Positions 51,061-61,288 of a stretch of DNA of 64,000 nt are shown here, one piece after another (the first letter of the stretch is position 1; each line of letters starts with the position of its first letter). The position numbers were made by a program, and so were the translations under genes. Source of the DNA: Candidatus Electrothrix rattekaaiensis (GTDB lineage Bacteria > Desulfobacterota > Desulfobulbia > Desulfobulbales > Desulfobulbaceae); contig JAVQMD010000001.1 of NCBI GenBank assembly GCA_032595675.1, forward strand, positions 682,001 to 746,000, written 5' to 3'. The notes beneath the pieces were generated by a model. The model searched no databases. It was not told the DNA's origin and worked only from the letters and a program-made list of their open reading frames with translations.

Positions 51061-52149
51061 TCAGCTTGTGTATTCAGGGAACAAAGTGAGCAGGGCTTCC
51101 TTATTTGCCTTGCAGACTCCCCGTTCAGTGATCAGGCCGGTGACCAAACGGGCCGGAGTCACATCAAAGGCCGGATTGGCTGCCTTGGTCTGTTCCGGTG
51201 CTATCCGTACCTGCCGCACTTCGCCGTCTGCGGATACACCGGAGACCAGGAGCACCTCTTCTTGGTCTCGTTCTTCAATAGGAATCGCGGCTCCGTCCTC
51301 CAGGGTCCAATCAATAGTGGAAGAGGGCAGGGCCACGTAAAAAGGAACATTATTATCTGCTGCTGCCAAGGCTTTCAGGTAGGTGCCGATCTTATTACAG
51401 ACATCGCCGGTGCAGGTTGTTCGGTCCGTGCCCACAATGCAGAGATCAACCTTGCCCTGTTGCATGAGATGACCACCGCTGTTATCCACGATCAGGTGAT
51501 GGGCAATACCCGCTGACGCCAGTTCCCAGGCCGTGAGATGGGCACCCTGATTACGGGGCCGTGTTTCATCCACCCAGACATGCACCGGAATCCCGGCTGC
51601 ATGGGCCTTGAAGATCGGCGCCAGAGCGGTGCCCCAGTCCACGGTTGCCAGCCAGCCAGCATTGCAATGGGTCAGGATATTAACGGTATCGCCCTTTTCC
51701 GCGTATTTCTCTTGAATAAGCTTCAGGCCGTGTTCACCAAGGGATTCATTGACCTGGACATCTTCATCGCAGATGGATGCTGCCTCCTTATAAGCTGCCT
51801 TCAGCCGTTGTTCCGGGGGCAGGCTTCTCAGCAGGAAGCGCATCCGTTCCACGGCCCAGCGCAGATTCACCGCTGTGGGTCTGGCCGCAATCAGGGCCGC
51901 GCAGACAGCATCCAGGCGGGCATCCGAACAATCGTCATTCAGGCCGAGACAGACACCGTAGGCGGCAGTGGCTCCGATCAGGGGGGCACCGCGCACCAGC
52001 ATATCGCTGATAGCAAGCACCGCATCACTCAGGGTGCGCAGGGTAACCGTTTCAAAACGATGGGGCAGCTTGGTTTGATCAATAATACCGACAGAACGTC
52101 CGTCAGCTTCAGGCCAGATGCAGCGATAAGGAGTTCCGTTGACGTGCAT
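51061..52149 (-). CDS. mtnA: Methylthioribose-1-phosphate isomerase
   Basis: A 362-residue enzyme of the methionine salvage pathway. [41 protein letters not shown] with the catalytic Cys, and the [26 protein letters not shown] segment are diagnostic. It converts methylthioribose-1-phosphate to the ribulose form. No other mtn gene is adjacent. Confidence 0.9.
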   Translation of the reverse strand: MHVNGTPYRCIWPEADGRSVGIIDQTKLPHRFETVTLRTLSDAVLAISDMLVRGAPLIGATAAYGVCLGLNDDCSDARLDAVCAALIAARPTAVNLRWAVERMRFLLRSLPPEQRLKAAYKEAASICDEDVQVNESLGEHGLKLIQEKYAEKGDTVNILTHCNAGWLATVDWGTALAPIFKAHAAGIPVHVWVDETRPRNQGAHLTAWELASAGIAHHLIVDNSGGHLMQQGKVDLCIVGTDRTTCTGDVCNKIGTYLKALAAADNNVPFYVALPSSTIDWTLEDGAAIPIEERDQEEVLLVSGVSADGEVRQVRIAPEQTKAANPAFDVTPARLVTGLITERGVCKANKEALLTLFPEYTS

Positions 52150-52180
52150 GATGATATCTTGCTGTTATATATGAAAGTGA

Positions 52181-52717
52181 TTAATGACTGGTTTCAATAT
52201 GCTTAATTACCCGTCCCGAGCTGGTAAAGGAAAGCCCCTGCGTGCCTGAATTGCTCAGCATTAAGGTTTCCACAACCGGCTCGTAAACAGGCTGTTCCGC
52301 CACCCACTCGACAATGAAGTTCGTTCCGACCCCGCCGGTCTGCTGGCCAGTGTCTACAAAGAAATCCGTTGAGGCCATCGGGCCTAAGCGTTGCGGCTTG
52401 GGCAGGTATTCCTTCACCATCTTTCCCTTTGTATTATAATAACGGACTGATGTGACGATAATAGGATGGGTGAAATCTGTATTATGGATGGTCAGGGTTA
52501 CGGCCAGTTTCATGGTGATGTTTTTACCGGCATAATGTACTTCCGAATAGGCCGGGACAAAGATGGTCTGGCCGGTGGTGATGCTGATATCATGAATAAA
52601 GACTGTTTCCTCCTCCGGTGATTCCGACGGAGGTGCCTCATCATCCTGGGGGCTGCAACCGAAGAAGACAAGAGTCGCCAGGAGCAGGCACATTGTTGTT
52701 ACTGAAAAGAAGCGCAT
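52181..52717 (-). CDS. DUF3124 lipoprotein
   Basis: A 178-residue lipoprotein. The start MRFFSVTTM has a ggaga site upstream; ATG 52744 adds nine residues before the signal. The lipobox is LVFFGC. The body (FVPAYSEVHYAGKNITMKLAVTLTIHNTDFTHPIIVTSVRYYNTKGKMVKEYLPKPQRLGP) is DUF3124. Function unknown; probably periplasmic. Confidence 0.75.
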   Translation of the reverse strand: MRFFSVTTMCLLLATLVFFGCSPQDDEAPPSESPEEETVFIHDISITTGQTIFVPAYSEVHYAGKNITMKLAVTLTIHNTDFTHPIIVTSVRYYNTKGKMVKEYLPKPQRLGPMASTDFFVDTGQQTGGVGTNFIVEWVAEQPVYEPVVETLMLSNSGTQGLSFTSSGRVIKHIETSH

Positions 52718-52891
52718 TTGGTATCTCCAATCATTCCTACTCACGGAGCCTTGTCAGCAGGATATAGAAATTCTAATCTCCTGTCAGCTTACGGAGCATA
52801 CCCTCCTATGTCAACAGGAAAACACCCCGGTACTCTCCATTGTTACACGAGAGAAGCACCTGCCATTATACTCTCTATCAAGCCTCCCTTC

Positions 52892-52983
52892 ATAGCACTA
52901 TAAACTCCTCGTTTATAGCACTATGAACGATCTGTTTATAGCGTTATAAACCCTCGGTTCATAGCACTGTAAACTGCCGGGCA
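52892..52983. repeat. Four degenerate tandem units of exactly 23 bp
   Basis: Units begin at 52892, 52915, 52938 and 52961, each starting atagc. All are 23 bp with a shared pattern of atagcact-taaac followed by a more variable half. They occupy the middle of the 430-bp spacer between the DUF3124 gene and the DUF4469-like gene. Nothing else is visible in that spacer. Confidence 0.6.
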
Positions 52984-53147
52984 TTTATCTGTTCCGCCTC
53001 TCCGAACTGTTCCCTGTCAGGGGGTATTCTCACCGGCATCGTATCATCCGCTGCTTTTTATCTTGACAAACGTTTTTTATCGCTTTACTACTGCCTGAAA
53101 CAGTTTGTTTTCCTTCCTCATCATCCTCTTCTTAAAGGAGAATTCTC

Positions 53148-54221
53148 ATGGCTACTACACAATGGCGTCCGCAGGTCAACGCACTCACCAAACCCGTTTC
53201 CTACCGTATCCAGATCGTTCCCCGAAACATTGCGGGCTACGACGAAATGGCCGTTGATATCTCCACCGCGCATCCTGTGTATAACGCCGATCTGGTGCGC
53301 TCGCTCGCCCCGCTGATTATGGAGTGGATTCAGGGGAGGATGATCAACGGCGACCAGGTCACCCTGACCGATGCCTTTATCTTCCGCGTGTCGGCCCAAG
53401 GGCGGATGGACAGCCCTAACGACCCCCTGCCCAATGACAAGGATATGTTGCAGGCCAGCATCATCGGCACCCGTGATTTTATGCGCAGGCTGCGCACGGA
53501 AGCCCGGCTTGAACGCCTGCCCATGAACGAGAAACTCCCGCACATCAACTCGGCTGACGACACCAAACTCAAGCTGGCCGACGTGCTCAATCCCGCAGGT
53601 CTCCTGCATTTGAGCGGCAGCAATCTCTATTTTGAAGAGGATGACCCGCAGTGTAGTTGCGTGATTCAGGGTACGGAGAGCGGCGAGATCAAGCAGACCA
53701 CCTTCGGTATCATCTCCAACTCTGAAATCCTGCTGGCACCCGACATCCCTGCCCAGGCAAACCCTTGGAATAACGAGTACACCCTCAGTGTGACTACCCA
53801 GTACACCGAACACGGCACCCCGCGCACCGGCACCTATCAGCGCAGACTGCGCACGCCCTTGGCGGTCCCCGGCCTGGGACACCCGAACCCGCCCGAGACC
53901 GGTATCCTGACCAACAGCGCGGCTGCGCCCTATGCCGTGGTCAGCGGCGGTTCGGCCTCGGCAGACGAACGCCTGCGCATCCTGGTGATTCAGGATCTGG
54001 CGGAAGAGCGGCTGCTCTTCTCGCTGATCGACATGAAGGACGGAGGGACGAGCGGGGCGGAAATCCCGGTGACCCAGAACGGGGCATACAGCATACCGGG
54101 TTTTGTTGGTTCTGCCGTGAGTAGCCTGGAAATTACCGTGAATGATTACGAAACCCTCTGGGAGATGATCCGCAATGATTATCAGGGCAGGCTGGTGGAT
54201 ATTTTGGAGGTGGCAGTGTAG
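53148..54221 (+). CDS. DUF4469/HU-like domain protein
   Basis: A 357-residue protein preceded by a strong aaaggag site. The N-terminal half ([22 protein letters not shown]...[25 protein letters not shown]) resembles HU-like DNA-binding domains found with DUF4469. The C-terminal half has two immunoglobulin-like beta segments. Role unknown. A structural or phage-associated DNA-binding role is only a suggestion. Confidence 0.5.
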   Translation: MATTQWRPQVNALTKPVSYRIQIVPRNIAGYDEMAVDISTAHPVYNADLVRSLAPLIMEWIQGRMINGDQVTLTDAFIFRVSAQGRMDSPNDPLPNDKDMLQASIIGTRDFMRRLRTEARLERLPMNEKLPHINSADDTKLKLADVLNPAGLLHLSGSNLYFEEDDPQCSCVIQGTESGEIKQTTFGIISNSEILLAPDIPAQANPWNNEYTLSVTTQYTEHGTPRTGTYQRRLRTPLAVPGLGHPNPPETGILTNSAAAPYAVVSGGSASADERLRILVIQDLAEERLLFSLIDMKDGGTSGAEIPVTQNGAYSIPGFVGSAVSSLEITVNDYETLWEMIRNDYQGRLVDILEVAV

Positions 54222-54283
54222 ATGCCTGTGCCCCGGTCTTGCAGGGCCGGGGTATGTGTATAGATTCAACAAAGGAATCAAAA

Positions 54284-55177
54284 ATGAAAAAAACTCTTTG
54301 TTTGCTTGCAGTTTCGCTTTGTTTTCCAGTTACGGCGGCCCTTTCCGCTCCGATTGACATTGACACGGTTACTGTGGATCAAACTTCCGGTGAACTTTAT
54401 ATTACCGGAACGAATCTCATTCAGCCCGATTTTACACCGTCCGTAACTTTAGGCGGACAATCTTTGTTTGTCTGTTCTTCCTGTTACAGTGACACCTTGA
54501 TTACGGCATCTCTTCCCCCTGCATTACAGGATGGTGATTATGTTTTACGAGTTTTCACCGCTAAGAATAATTCTTATGAATATGATTTAACTGTAGGTGC
54601 GGTTGGTCCTCAAGGGGAGAAGGGCGAAAAAGGAGATACAGGTGATACCGGGCCTCAAGGCCCTGCCGGTCCCCAAGGTACACAAGGCCCTGTCGGTTCT
54701 CAGGGGCCTCAAGGCCCTGCTGGCCCTCCGGGTGCTGATGGTTCTGTTGGTCCTGCCGGTCCGCAGGGTCCGCAAGGGTTTGGAATAAATGGTTTTACGT
54801 GTGACAAAGGAGAGTATGTCATAGGATTTAAGGACAATGTACCGGTGTGTTCGCAGAGTACAAACTCTTGCAAAGCTGCGGAGTCTGATGCACATTTGAT
54901 TGCTGCCAGCCTTGCGGACTATTTTGCCATTCCTACTCATATGACATTAGGAACTATGCCTATTGTACTTAATCCTGCTGGTGGGTCTCCAGAATCTGGT
55001 GGTGCTGCTGATATGACCTTTCCCGCTCTCTCAGAAGATAACACAGCACTCATTAAGGGGGATATTTCTAAGATTATTATTGAAGTATCAGATGCCAGTG
55101 ATCGTTGTCCTGTAGAGTATCAGGACGCACATGCTGATTGGAATGGCGCAGGAATACACACTAGAACTCTGCAATAG
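54284..55177 (+). CDS. Secreted protein with IPT/TIG-like and collagen-like domains
   Basis: A 297-residue protein. A signal peptide ends near ALSAP. Residues about 25-105 form an IPT/TIG-like beta domain ([20 protein letters not shown]). Residues 108-164 are 19 uninterrupted Gly-X-Y triplets ([19 protein letters not shown]...), able to form a collagen-like triple helix. The C-terminal domain includes four cysteines and a helix ([13 protein letters not shown]). ATG 54284 has aaagga upstream. It is probably an extracellular or surface adhesin-like fibre. Spacing of 62 bp suggests co-transcription with the DUF4469-like gene. Confidence 0.75.
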   Translation: MKKTLCLLAVSLCFPVTAALSAPIDIDTVTVDQTSGELYITGTNLIQPDFTPSVTLGGQSLFVCSSCYSDTLITASLPPALQDGDYVLRVFTAKNNSYEYDLTVGAVGPQGEKGEKGDTGDTGPQGPAGPQGTQGPVGSQGPQGPAGPPGADGSVGPAGPQGPQGFGINGFTCDKGEYVIGFKDNVPVCSQSTNSCKAAESDAHLIAASLADYFAIPTHMTLGTMPIVLNPAGGSPESGGAADMTFPALSEDNTALIKGDISKIIIEVSDASDRCPVEYQDAHADWNGAGIHTRTLQ

Positions 55178-55297
55178 ATTTCATGCTCGCGTCCCGTATC
55201 AGTCTTTCTGGTGATACGGCGGCGGGCGAGTGAGTATGACAAGGAACTTGTCCTTGATTTAGCATGACGAAAAGAACCCGCAGCCTGCTCCTCTCCC

Positions 55298-56362
55298 TCA
55301 ATACAACCGCCGAAAGGCCGAAGCCTTAAACACGGCCACCACCTCGCTGCCCGGTCGGATATCCAGCTCATCAACCGACTGCGGCACAATCTCCGCAATC
55401 AGGCTCTGCCCCTGACAGCCCCGGCATTCCAGCTCAATTCCCACCAGCCAATCCGTTTCGTAGGTTCTGCGCACCGTGCAGGACAGCATATTGCGGGCAC
55501 TGGAAGCCTCAGGATGCTTCTTGAACAGGAGAATATCACGACCGTTCAGGGAGAATTCGCCGGGACGTTGATCCGGGGCCTTGACCAGCATCACGGGAAT
55601 GCTTCCCCAGCGGCAGCGGAGCAGCTTGCCCAGATCCTCCATCTCGTCAAGATGGAGCAGATTGGTATAGCCCTGCCCGCCCGTGCCAAAGCTGGTCCGG
55701 GCAAGTTCTTCCGTAGCAAGCTGCTGAACAAGCTGTCCCTTTTGCATCACAAGCACCTCCTCGGTCATCATGCGCAGCTCTTGCAGGCTGTGGCTGATAA
55801 AGAGCATGGGAATGGAAAACTCGGCAAAGACCTGCTGGAGCTGAGGGATGATCTGATATTTGAGCATGCCGTCCAGCCCGGAGAGCGGCTCGTCCAGCAG
55901 GATGAGCTGGGGACAGGCCAGGATGGTGCGGCCCAGGGCCACCCGTTGTCGTTCTCCGCCGGAGAGCTTGCTCACGCTGCGGGCCAGCAGCTTGTCGATC
56001 TGAAGAACCTCGATCAGGTGCGCCGGATCAATATGACGCTCCTCCTTGGGAAGCCGGTTCATGCCGTAGAACAGGTTGCGCTGCACGCTCATATGCGGAA
56101 AAAGGTGGGCATGCTGAAAGACCACGCCCACCTGTCGCTGATCCGGCGGCAGGCTGATCTTCTGCTCCCGATCAAACAGGGTGCGTCCGTTCAGGCGGAT
56201 AAAGCCCTTGTCCGGTTCCAGCAACCCGGCCAGCATGTGCATGAGAGTGGATTTGCCGCTGCCTGACGGCCCGAAGACCCCGCATTGTTTCGTCTTCAGG
56301 GTAAAGGCGGCATGACAGGTGATGCCGGGAAAGTTCTTGGTCACATTTACTTCGAGCAGCAT
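55298..56362 (-). CDS. modC: Molybdate ABC transporter ATP-binding protein
   Basis: A 354-residue ATPase. Walker A FGPSGSGKST, signature KLSGGERQRVALGR, Walker B LILLDEPLSG and H-loop FISHSLQE are intact. The C terminus is a TOBE molybdate-sensing domain. It energises molybdate or tungstate uptake. It starts 3 bp after modB. Confidence 0.92.
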   Translation of the reverse strand: MLLEVNVTKNFPGITCHAAFTLKTKQCGVFGPSGSGKSTLMHMLAGLLEPDKGFIRLNGRTLFDREQKISLPPDQRQVGVVFQHAHLFPHMSVQRNLFYGMNRLPKEERHIDPAHLIEVLQIDKLLARSVSKLSGGERQRVALGRTILACPQLILLDEPLSGLDGMLKYQIIPQLQQVFAEFSIPMLFISHSLQELRMMTEEVLVMQKGQLVQQLATEELARTSFGTGGQGYTNLLHLDEMEDLGKLLRCRWGSIPVMLVKAPDQRPGEFSLNGRDILLFKKHPEASSARNMLSCTVRRTYETDWLVGIELECRGCQGQSLIAEIVPQSVDELDIRPGSEVVAVFKASAFRRLY

Positions 56363-56365
56363 CGC

Positions 56366-57046
56366 CTACCTCCTTGCCAGAGTGCGGTTGGCTGCCTCGC
56401 CGATCAGGAGCACGGCAAAGGAAAGCAGGATGGAGATCAGGCAGAGAGACAGGGCCATGCTGTCGCCGCCCGGCGTGCTGGTGTACTCATAGATAGCCAG
56501 CGGGATGGTCTGGGTGATACCGGGGATGTTCCCGGCCAGCACGATGGTGGCCCCGAACTCGCCCAGGCTGCGGGCAAACATCAGGGTCATGCCCGCTAGG
56601 ATGGCCCGGCTGCACAGGGGCACGGTGATGGTGAACAGGGTGTCCCACCACTTTGCACCCAGGGTTCTGGATGCCTGGATGTACTGGCGGTCAATGCCTT
56701 CCATGCCGATGCGGATGGAGCGGACCAGGAGGGGGAAGCCGACCACGGCTGAGGCAATGACCGCTCCCCGCAGGGTGAAGATAATTCGGATGTCGAACTT
56801 GTCCAGCAGTTCGCCGATCCAGCCTTTGCGCCCAAAGAGCAGGAGGAGCAGGTAGCCGGTCACCACCGGCGGCAGAACCAGGGGCAGGTTGACCAGCCCT
56901 TCCAGTAGAGCCTTGCCGCGCATATTACTCAGGGCCAGCAGGTAGGCCACGGCAAAGCCGGGCGGCAGAGCAATCACGGTCGCGGTGATCGCCACTTGCA
57001 GGGAGAGCTTTATGGCTTGAATGTCGTCGGGGGACAGGGTGAGCAT
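56366..57046 (-). CDS. modB: Molybdate ABC transporter permease
   Basis: A 226-residue permease with five to six membrane helices and the EAA loop ASRTLGAKWWDTLFTITVPL. PLVLPPVVTGYLLLLLFGRKGWIGE is diagnostic for ModB. I chose ATG 57046 (MLTLSPDDIQAIKLSLQ), which aligns with other ModB starts; ATG 57127 would add 27 charged residues. Neither has a strong ribosome binding site. Confidence 0.88.
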   Translation of the reverse strand: MLTLSPDDIQAIKLSLQVAITATVIALPPGFAVAYLLALSNMRGKALLEGLVNLPLVLPPVVTGYLLLLLFGRKGWIGELLDKFDIRIIFTLRGAVIASAVVGFPLLVRSIRIGMEGIDRQYIQASRTLGAKWWDTLFTITVPLCSRAILAGMTLMFARSLGEFGATIVLAGNIPGITQTIPLAIYEYTSTPGGDSMALSLCLISILLSFAVLLIGEAANRTLARR

Positions 57047-57141
57047 GAGGTGGTCTTTCGTAAAGTTACTTGGAGCCGGTAGAGACCGTTCTTCTCGAAT
57101 GGTTTTAGTTTTTGCGGGAGAATGCACCCTATAATATACCG

Positions 57142-58107
57142 TTACCAGTCTCGCTCTTTCTCAGAAATATGATCGCAATACGAGCATAATCCCTCGAAAA
57201 TCTGCTCATTAATTGATATCCCGCTACCACATCTCAGACACTCCTTATATTCGCGTTCATACAAACATGCGGCGCAGAAATCAGCTTCAATGAGATAAGT
57301 AGTTAAACCACAGTCTGGACATGTCTCATAGGGAGGTTCTCCGCCTTCCTTGGCTGCAATATAGGCTTCACCTCCAAGATAGTCATCTATACTCGCCTCT
57401 ACTATATCTTGAAATGGATTTAGGGCACCGCAGGAGGTGCATTTAAAAATAAGCTCGTATAGATCTTGCGCGTTTGGGTCTTGCGGTTTAAGTAACTCGG
57501 AATGGCAAGTAGCGCAACGTAGATACTTAGAGATAGGTTGTATCGCGTCTTTCGGCCACACTATCTTGGCAGTCTCTGCATGGCACTCTGACAGTTCCTT
57601 TTGATAAACTTCTTGAACATCCAGCATTTCATTCCAGATTGTTTCATCAAGTAGTTCTGCTGGCTCCATATCCAACTGTGTTGTTAGAAAATCTCGAATT
57701 ACCAAAAAAGTATCGGTAATTAATTCGCGCATCCGGGCATCAGATTCTCCTGCATAGTAGTGTTCAATATTGTTGCGAAGTTTAACGATCTTCTTTACCC
57801 GTGTCCAGTCAACCGAGACCCCCAGAGAGTTAAATCGCTCCTCTATTTGGTGTACGTTTACTGTTTTCTTGCCGCTACCTTTGAAGCTGACAGTATCGCT
57901 ATCAGCAATAACTGGCTTAATTGTCTCCTTCAGAAGCACTTCATTCGAATCAGTTGGCGATAGAATTCTAAGCTTTTCTTTGAAAAGCAATAGAACACCT
58001 GCAGTTATGTTCCGGACGGAAGAAAGTGCTCGTTCTGGTTTAGCTGATTGGTAATCCTCGATACCCAGTTTGAGCGAAAGAGTGGCATTCTTTATTAATG
58101 AATCCAT
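57142..58107 (-). CDS. HEPN-like domain protein with C-terminal zinc ribbons
   Basis: A 321-residue protein. Residues about 1-150 are helical with RNNIEHYY at 111-118, a HEPN RNase-type R-x4-H motif. Residues about 195-315 carry a set of CxxC pairs (CATCHSE, CTSCG, CPDCG, CAACL, CLRCG, CSYCD) that form three or so zinc ribbons. It may be an RNA- or nucleic-acid-binding conflict protein. It separates modB from higBA on the same strand. I do not know the exact family. Confidence 0.55.
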   Translation of the reverse strand: MDSLIKNATLSLKLGIEDYQSAKPERALSSVRNITAGVLLLFKEKLRILSPTDSNEVLLKETIKPVIADSDTVSFKGSGKKTVNVHQIEERFNSLGVSVDWTRVKKIVKLRNNIEHYYAGESDARMRELITDTFLVIRDFLTTQLDMEPAELLDETIWNEMLDVQEVYQKELSECHAETAKIVWPKDAIQPISKYLRCATCHSELLKPQDPNAQDLYELIFKCTSCGALNPFQDIVEASIDDYLGGEAYIAAKEGGEPPYETCPDCGLTTYLIEADFCAACLYEREYKECLRCGSGISINEQIFEGLCSYCDHISEKERDW

Positions 58108-58277
58108 AGCTAATAAGTAATTGTAGTATTTCTTCTGTGGAGGATAGCAGAATCAATCAGAGTCGCTGCATGGCGAATGCGTCAGCAGGTACTGCTCCAG
58201 TGCTTCTGTAACCACCTTGTTCAGATTTGAACCGCATCCCAGCAGCGCATACATTGAAGTTCCCTTTGAAAGGGCAC

Positions 58278-58619
58278 TCAAATCTGAGCGGAATGTGCTG
58301 TTGAAGAATATGGTTGTATACGGCGTAATTCTTTTTCTTCAGTTTTTCTTACCTTGTATAGATCCCAACGCAATTGCATATTCATCCAGAAATCCTCACT
58401 CATCCCAAAATATTTTGCCAAACGCAAAGCAGTGCTGGGAGTTATTCCGCGCCGCCCATTTATAATTTCATTTATCCTCTGATATGGCACATGAAGAGCT
58501 TGAGATAATTCACGTTGAGTTATTTTCATCGGCTCAAGAAATTCTTCCATCAACATCTCACCCGGATGAATCGGCTCTCTGAATTTTGGAACTCTAACCA
58601 TTGTATCCTCCAAACTCAT
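58278..58619 (-). CDS. higA: HigA-family antitoxin
   Basis: A 113-residue XRE protein with the HigA/VapI pattern: PIHPGEMLMEEFLEPMKITQRELSQALHVPYQRINEIINGRRGITPSTALRLAKYFG. It begins within the stop of higB (ATGA) or at ATG 58601, which gives the usual family start. It probably represses the pair and neutralises HigB. Confidence 0.85.
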   Translation of the reverse strand: MSLEDTMVRVPKFREPIHPGEMLMEEFLEPMKITQRELSQALHVPYQRINEIINGRRGITPSTALRLAKYFGMSEDFWMNMQLRWDLYKVRKTEEKELRRIQPYSSTAHSAQI

Positions 58620-58912
58620 TGATGATAATCTGTAATTTCTACTTGTTCAGCATGACCATCGTGCCAAATAAAACATACACGATATTGACTATTGATCCGA
58701 ATGCTATATTGACCGGTTCTATCACCTGACAACTGTTCAAGTTTATTTCCCGGGGGAACCTTCAAATCATCAATGGTTGCAGCCGAATCAATTTGTTCAA
58801 GTTTCTTCGTTGCAAGGCGCAACAGGTTCCTGGGGCACAACTTTCGTGCATGTTTACTGTTTTTTCCGTCATAAACATCTTCTGTGCCTCGATTTTTGAA
58901 CGATTGTATCAT
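58616..58912 (-). CDS. higB: HigB-family toxin
   Basis: A 98-residue RelE-superfamily mRNA interferase: MIQSFKNRGTEDVYDG, then LEQLSGDRTGQYSIRINSQYRVCFIWHDG, ending VEITDYHQ, which is typical of HigB. It overlaps higA by four bases, toxin first. The pair sits inside what was probably a continuous mod locus. Confidence 0.87.
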   Translation of the reverse strand: MIQSFKNRGTEDVYDGKNSKHARKLCPRNLLRLATKKLEQIDSAATIDDLKVPPGNKLEQLSGDRTGQYSIRINSQYRVCFIWHDGHAEQVEITDYHQ

Positions 58913-58984
58913 GGTAACATGATAGCACGGGATCCATGCTCTTTCAATTGAAGATTCAAGTCACGCAGAACAGTGTCCAAGTCT

Positions 58985-60445
58985 CTACCCAAGAAACTTC
59001 CGAATCAACGCAGCCCGCACCAGCATATCCGTGATGTGCGCGGAGTCCCCTCGCTGAAGATCGCTACGCATCCGCCGGACAATGGCAAGATGTTCCTCAT
59101 TCGTGGTCCATTGCAGGCCGGATCTGTCCAGCGCGGCACGCAGGGCATCGGTCATGAATGGACTATCAAGATCAGCGAAGGAGAGGGCATCCTGGATTTT
59201 TGCACCAAAGGACGGATACACCTCCAGCATAAAGGCAAGGTCATCCTTACTGAGTTCCTCAAAGGCGATGAGTTCGGGAGGGAATCCTAACGAATACAAG
59301 GCACAGGTAAAGGAAATCGCACGCGGCAGGCTCATTCCGCCGATATCCCGAGCGTATCCGAACAGACCCACATGCAGCTTGCGTGCGCGACGGGCCGGAA
59401 TATATTTGGCCATCCGGTTGATATGGGGTGCAAGCTCAACAAGGCTATGTCGATAAACCTTGCTGTAGCGCCAGATGATTGACTCGGCGCGTTCAATATC
59501 TATGGGAGCGGCTGGCCCTATGGTGCGTTCCCTGAGATACTTGCATGCAGGCCGCACTTCATCAATGGGATAGTCGAATTTGAAGGCCGATTGGATGGAG
59601 AAGGTGGGCACACTGGGATACTCGCGTCCCACCCGTTCAACGGTGCGAGGGGAGAGCCCACCACGAAAGGGGGCCGACCCCATGCCGAGGATCGGATGAA
59701 TGCGTACCCCGCTATGCTGAGAAAGTTCGTCTAGGCGTTCCAGCGCGATTTTATTGGTCAGTGCGGCTGCAACCAGCCCGTAGTTCATAGCCGTGTCGGA
59801 ACGAGCTAGGAACACTCGCTGGTCCTCCACGTCCTTGCCTGCAAGGTAGTCGGCAACAATATCAGCAGCCTTGAGCATGGTGTCCACATCCTCGAACAGC
59901 GGGATAACCTGAATCCGGGAAGGGGCAAAGTCACCGATCCATTCGGCGATGGTGATGTCGTCACAGCTGAAGCGTTCGTGCTGCCGACCGATAATGTGGT
60001 CTGCATAGTACCGGTAGATGCGGTCGATGCAGCATGCTGAGGTCGTCATGGGCAGGATGACCTCGAAGATCGGGGGCACGTCCCGTTGGTAGAACAGTCG
60101 GGCAGCATCGTAGGAGCGCGGGATGCTTTCCAGGGTCTCCAGGAGGATCTTTCCTTCTGTTTTCTCTACTGTCGGATTGGGCACACGAAGCGTGAGGCGC
60201 AGGTCTTCGCCAAGGACATTCTCTCGGAAGTACTCGGGATAGTAGGAGAGCAGCTTCTTGACCACGTAGGTGTCGATTTCCTTACCCTCGACATCCCACA
60301 TCTGTTCGTCACAGCCGAGATGCGAGAAGGCGTAGTAGGCCTCGCGGATTTCATCTTCGCCGACTAGGGCTGATCCTGAAGCAAAAAACGGTATTGAGGC
60401 GTTGTCAGGATGCTGGGTGCTCATACAACGAGGAATGATCGTCAT
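58985..60445 (-). CDS. ppcA: Archaeal-type phosphoenolpyruvate carboxylase
   Basis: A 486-residue protein with the PEPcase_2 start MTIIPRCMSTQHPDNASIPFF and conserved GSAPFRGGLSPRTVERV. This compact archaeal-type enzyme makes oxaloacetate from PEP and bicarbonate. It is much shorter than the usual bacterial enzyme of about 900 residues. It is found in some archaea and a few bacterial lineages, so it is probably an old transfer. It lies 44 bp after modA. Confidence 0.9.
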   Translation of the reverse strand: MTIIPRCMSTQHPDNASIPFFASGSALVGEDEIREAYYAFSHLGCDEQMWDVEGKEIDTYVVKKLLSYYPEYFRENVLGEDLRLTLRVPNPTVEKTEGKILLETLESIPRSYDAARLFYQRDVPPIFEVILPMTTSACCIDRIYRYYADHIIGRQHERFSCDDITIAEWIGDFAPSRIQVIPLFEDVDTMLKAADIVADYLAGKDVEDQRVFLARSDTAMNYGLVAAALTNKIALERLDELSQHSGVRIHPILGMGSAPFRGGLSPRTVERVGREYPSVPTFSIQSAFKFDYPIDEVRPACKYLRERTIGPAAPIDIERAESIIWRYSKVYRHSLVELAPHINRMAKYIPARRARKLHVGLFGYARDIGGMSLPRAISFTCALYSLGFPPELIAFEELSKDDLAFMLEVYPSFGAKIQDALSFADLDSPFMTDALRAALDRSGLQWTTNEEHLAIVRRMRSDLQRGDSAHITDMLVRAALIRKFLG

Positions 60446-60489
60446 GCTTGCTCCTTAGAATTTTCAGGTTTAAACGCTCCAACTCGGAG

Positions 60490-61251
60490 TTACTCCGTGA
60501 GTTCATCTTCTACTTCAAAACCATATTTCTTGAATACAGCCTTGGCCTCTGCGCTTTTCATATACTCGTACAAGGCTGTGGCTGACTTGTTTTTTGCCCC
60601 AGAAGTGGTCAGCCCCAGAGGATAAGCCACCCGATCATACGAGTCATCCGGCACTGTAAAGAGAATCTCTGCATTGCGAGCCAGCAGGGCATCAGTTTGG
60701 TAAACAAAGGCACCGTCCACCTCACCCCGATCTGCATAGAGGAGAGCCTGACGCACATCCTTGGCCATGACCAGCTTTCTCCCCTGCTCAAGTACTGCAT
60801 AGAGGTTAGTATGTTCCAGGGCTTGCTTACTGTACTGACCAGCAGGGACGCTTTTGGGGCTGCCTATGGCAATGCGCTCAAGCTCGGTAATTTTTTTCAA
60901 GGTCAGGGGCGCAGAACGTTTTTCCCCGACAAAAACCAATTTATTATAGGCAAAGATGCGATCAGTTCCCGGAGCAATGAGCTTCTTCTCCACCAGATAT
61001 TTCATCCATTTTGGATTGGCTGATATATAGAGATCTGCCGGTGCGCCCTGGTCAATCTGTTTAGCCAGTGAGCCGGACGAACCAAAATTATTCTGTATTT
61101 TTACTGCTGGATGGCCCGCATTAAAGCTGGTGATGATCTCTTTCAGGGCATCGGTCATACTGGCAGCAGCAGAAAGATAAACAGTCTCTGCTGAAGCGGC
61201 AACTGTAAAAAATTGTAAAACAAGAACAATAAGAAGAGCTTTCAGTTTCAT
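60490..61251 (-). CDS. modA: Molybdate-binding periplasmic protein
   Basis: A 253-residue protein with a signal peptide (LLIVLVLQFFTVAASAE). The ModA pattern follows: SAAASMTDALKEII, NNFGSSGSLAKQIDQGAPADLYISAN, and YPLGLTTSGAKN. It delivers molybdate or tungstate to ModBC. It is separated from modB by ppcA, higBA and the HEPN gene. Confidence 0.9.
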   Translation of the reverse strand: MKLKALLIVLVLQFFTVAASAETVYLSAAASMTDALKEIITSFNAGHPAVKIQNNFGSSGSLAKQIDQGAPADLYISANPKWMKYLVEKKLIAPGTDRIFAYNKLVFVGEKRSAPLTLKKITELERIAIGSPKSVPAGQYSKQALEHTNLYAVLEQGRKLVMAKDVRQALLYADRGEVDGAFVYQTDALLARNAEILFTVPDDSYDRVAYPLGLTTSGAKNKSATALYEYMKSAEAKAVFKKYGFEVEDELTE

Positions 61252-61288
61252 GATTATTTTTTTTGTTGTGAGAGAACGTTTTTTTGCT

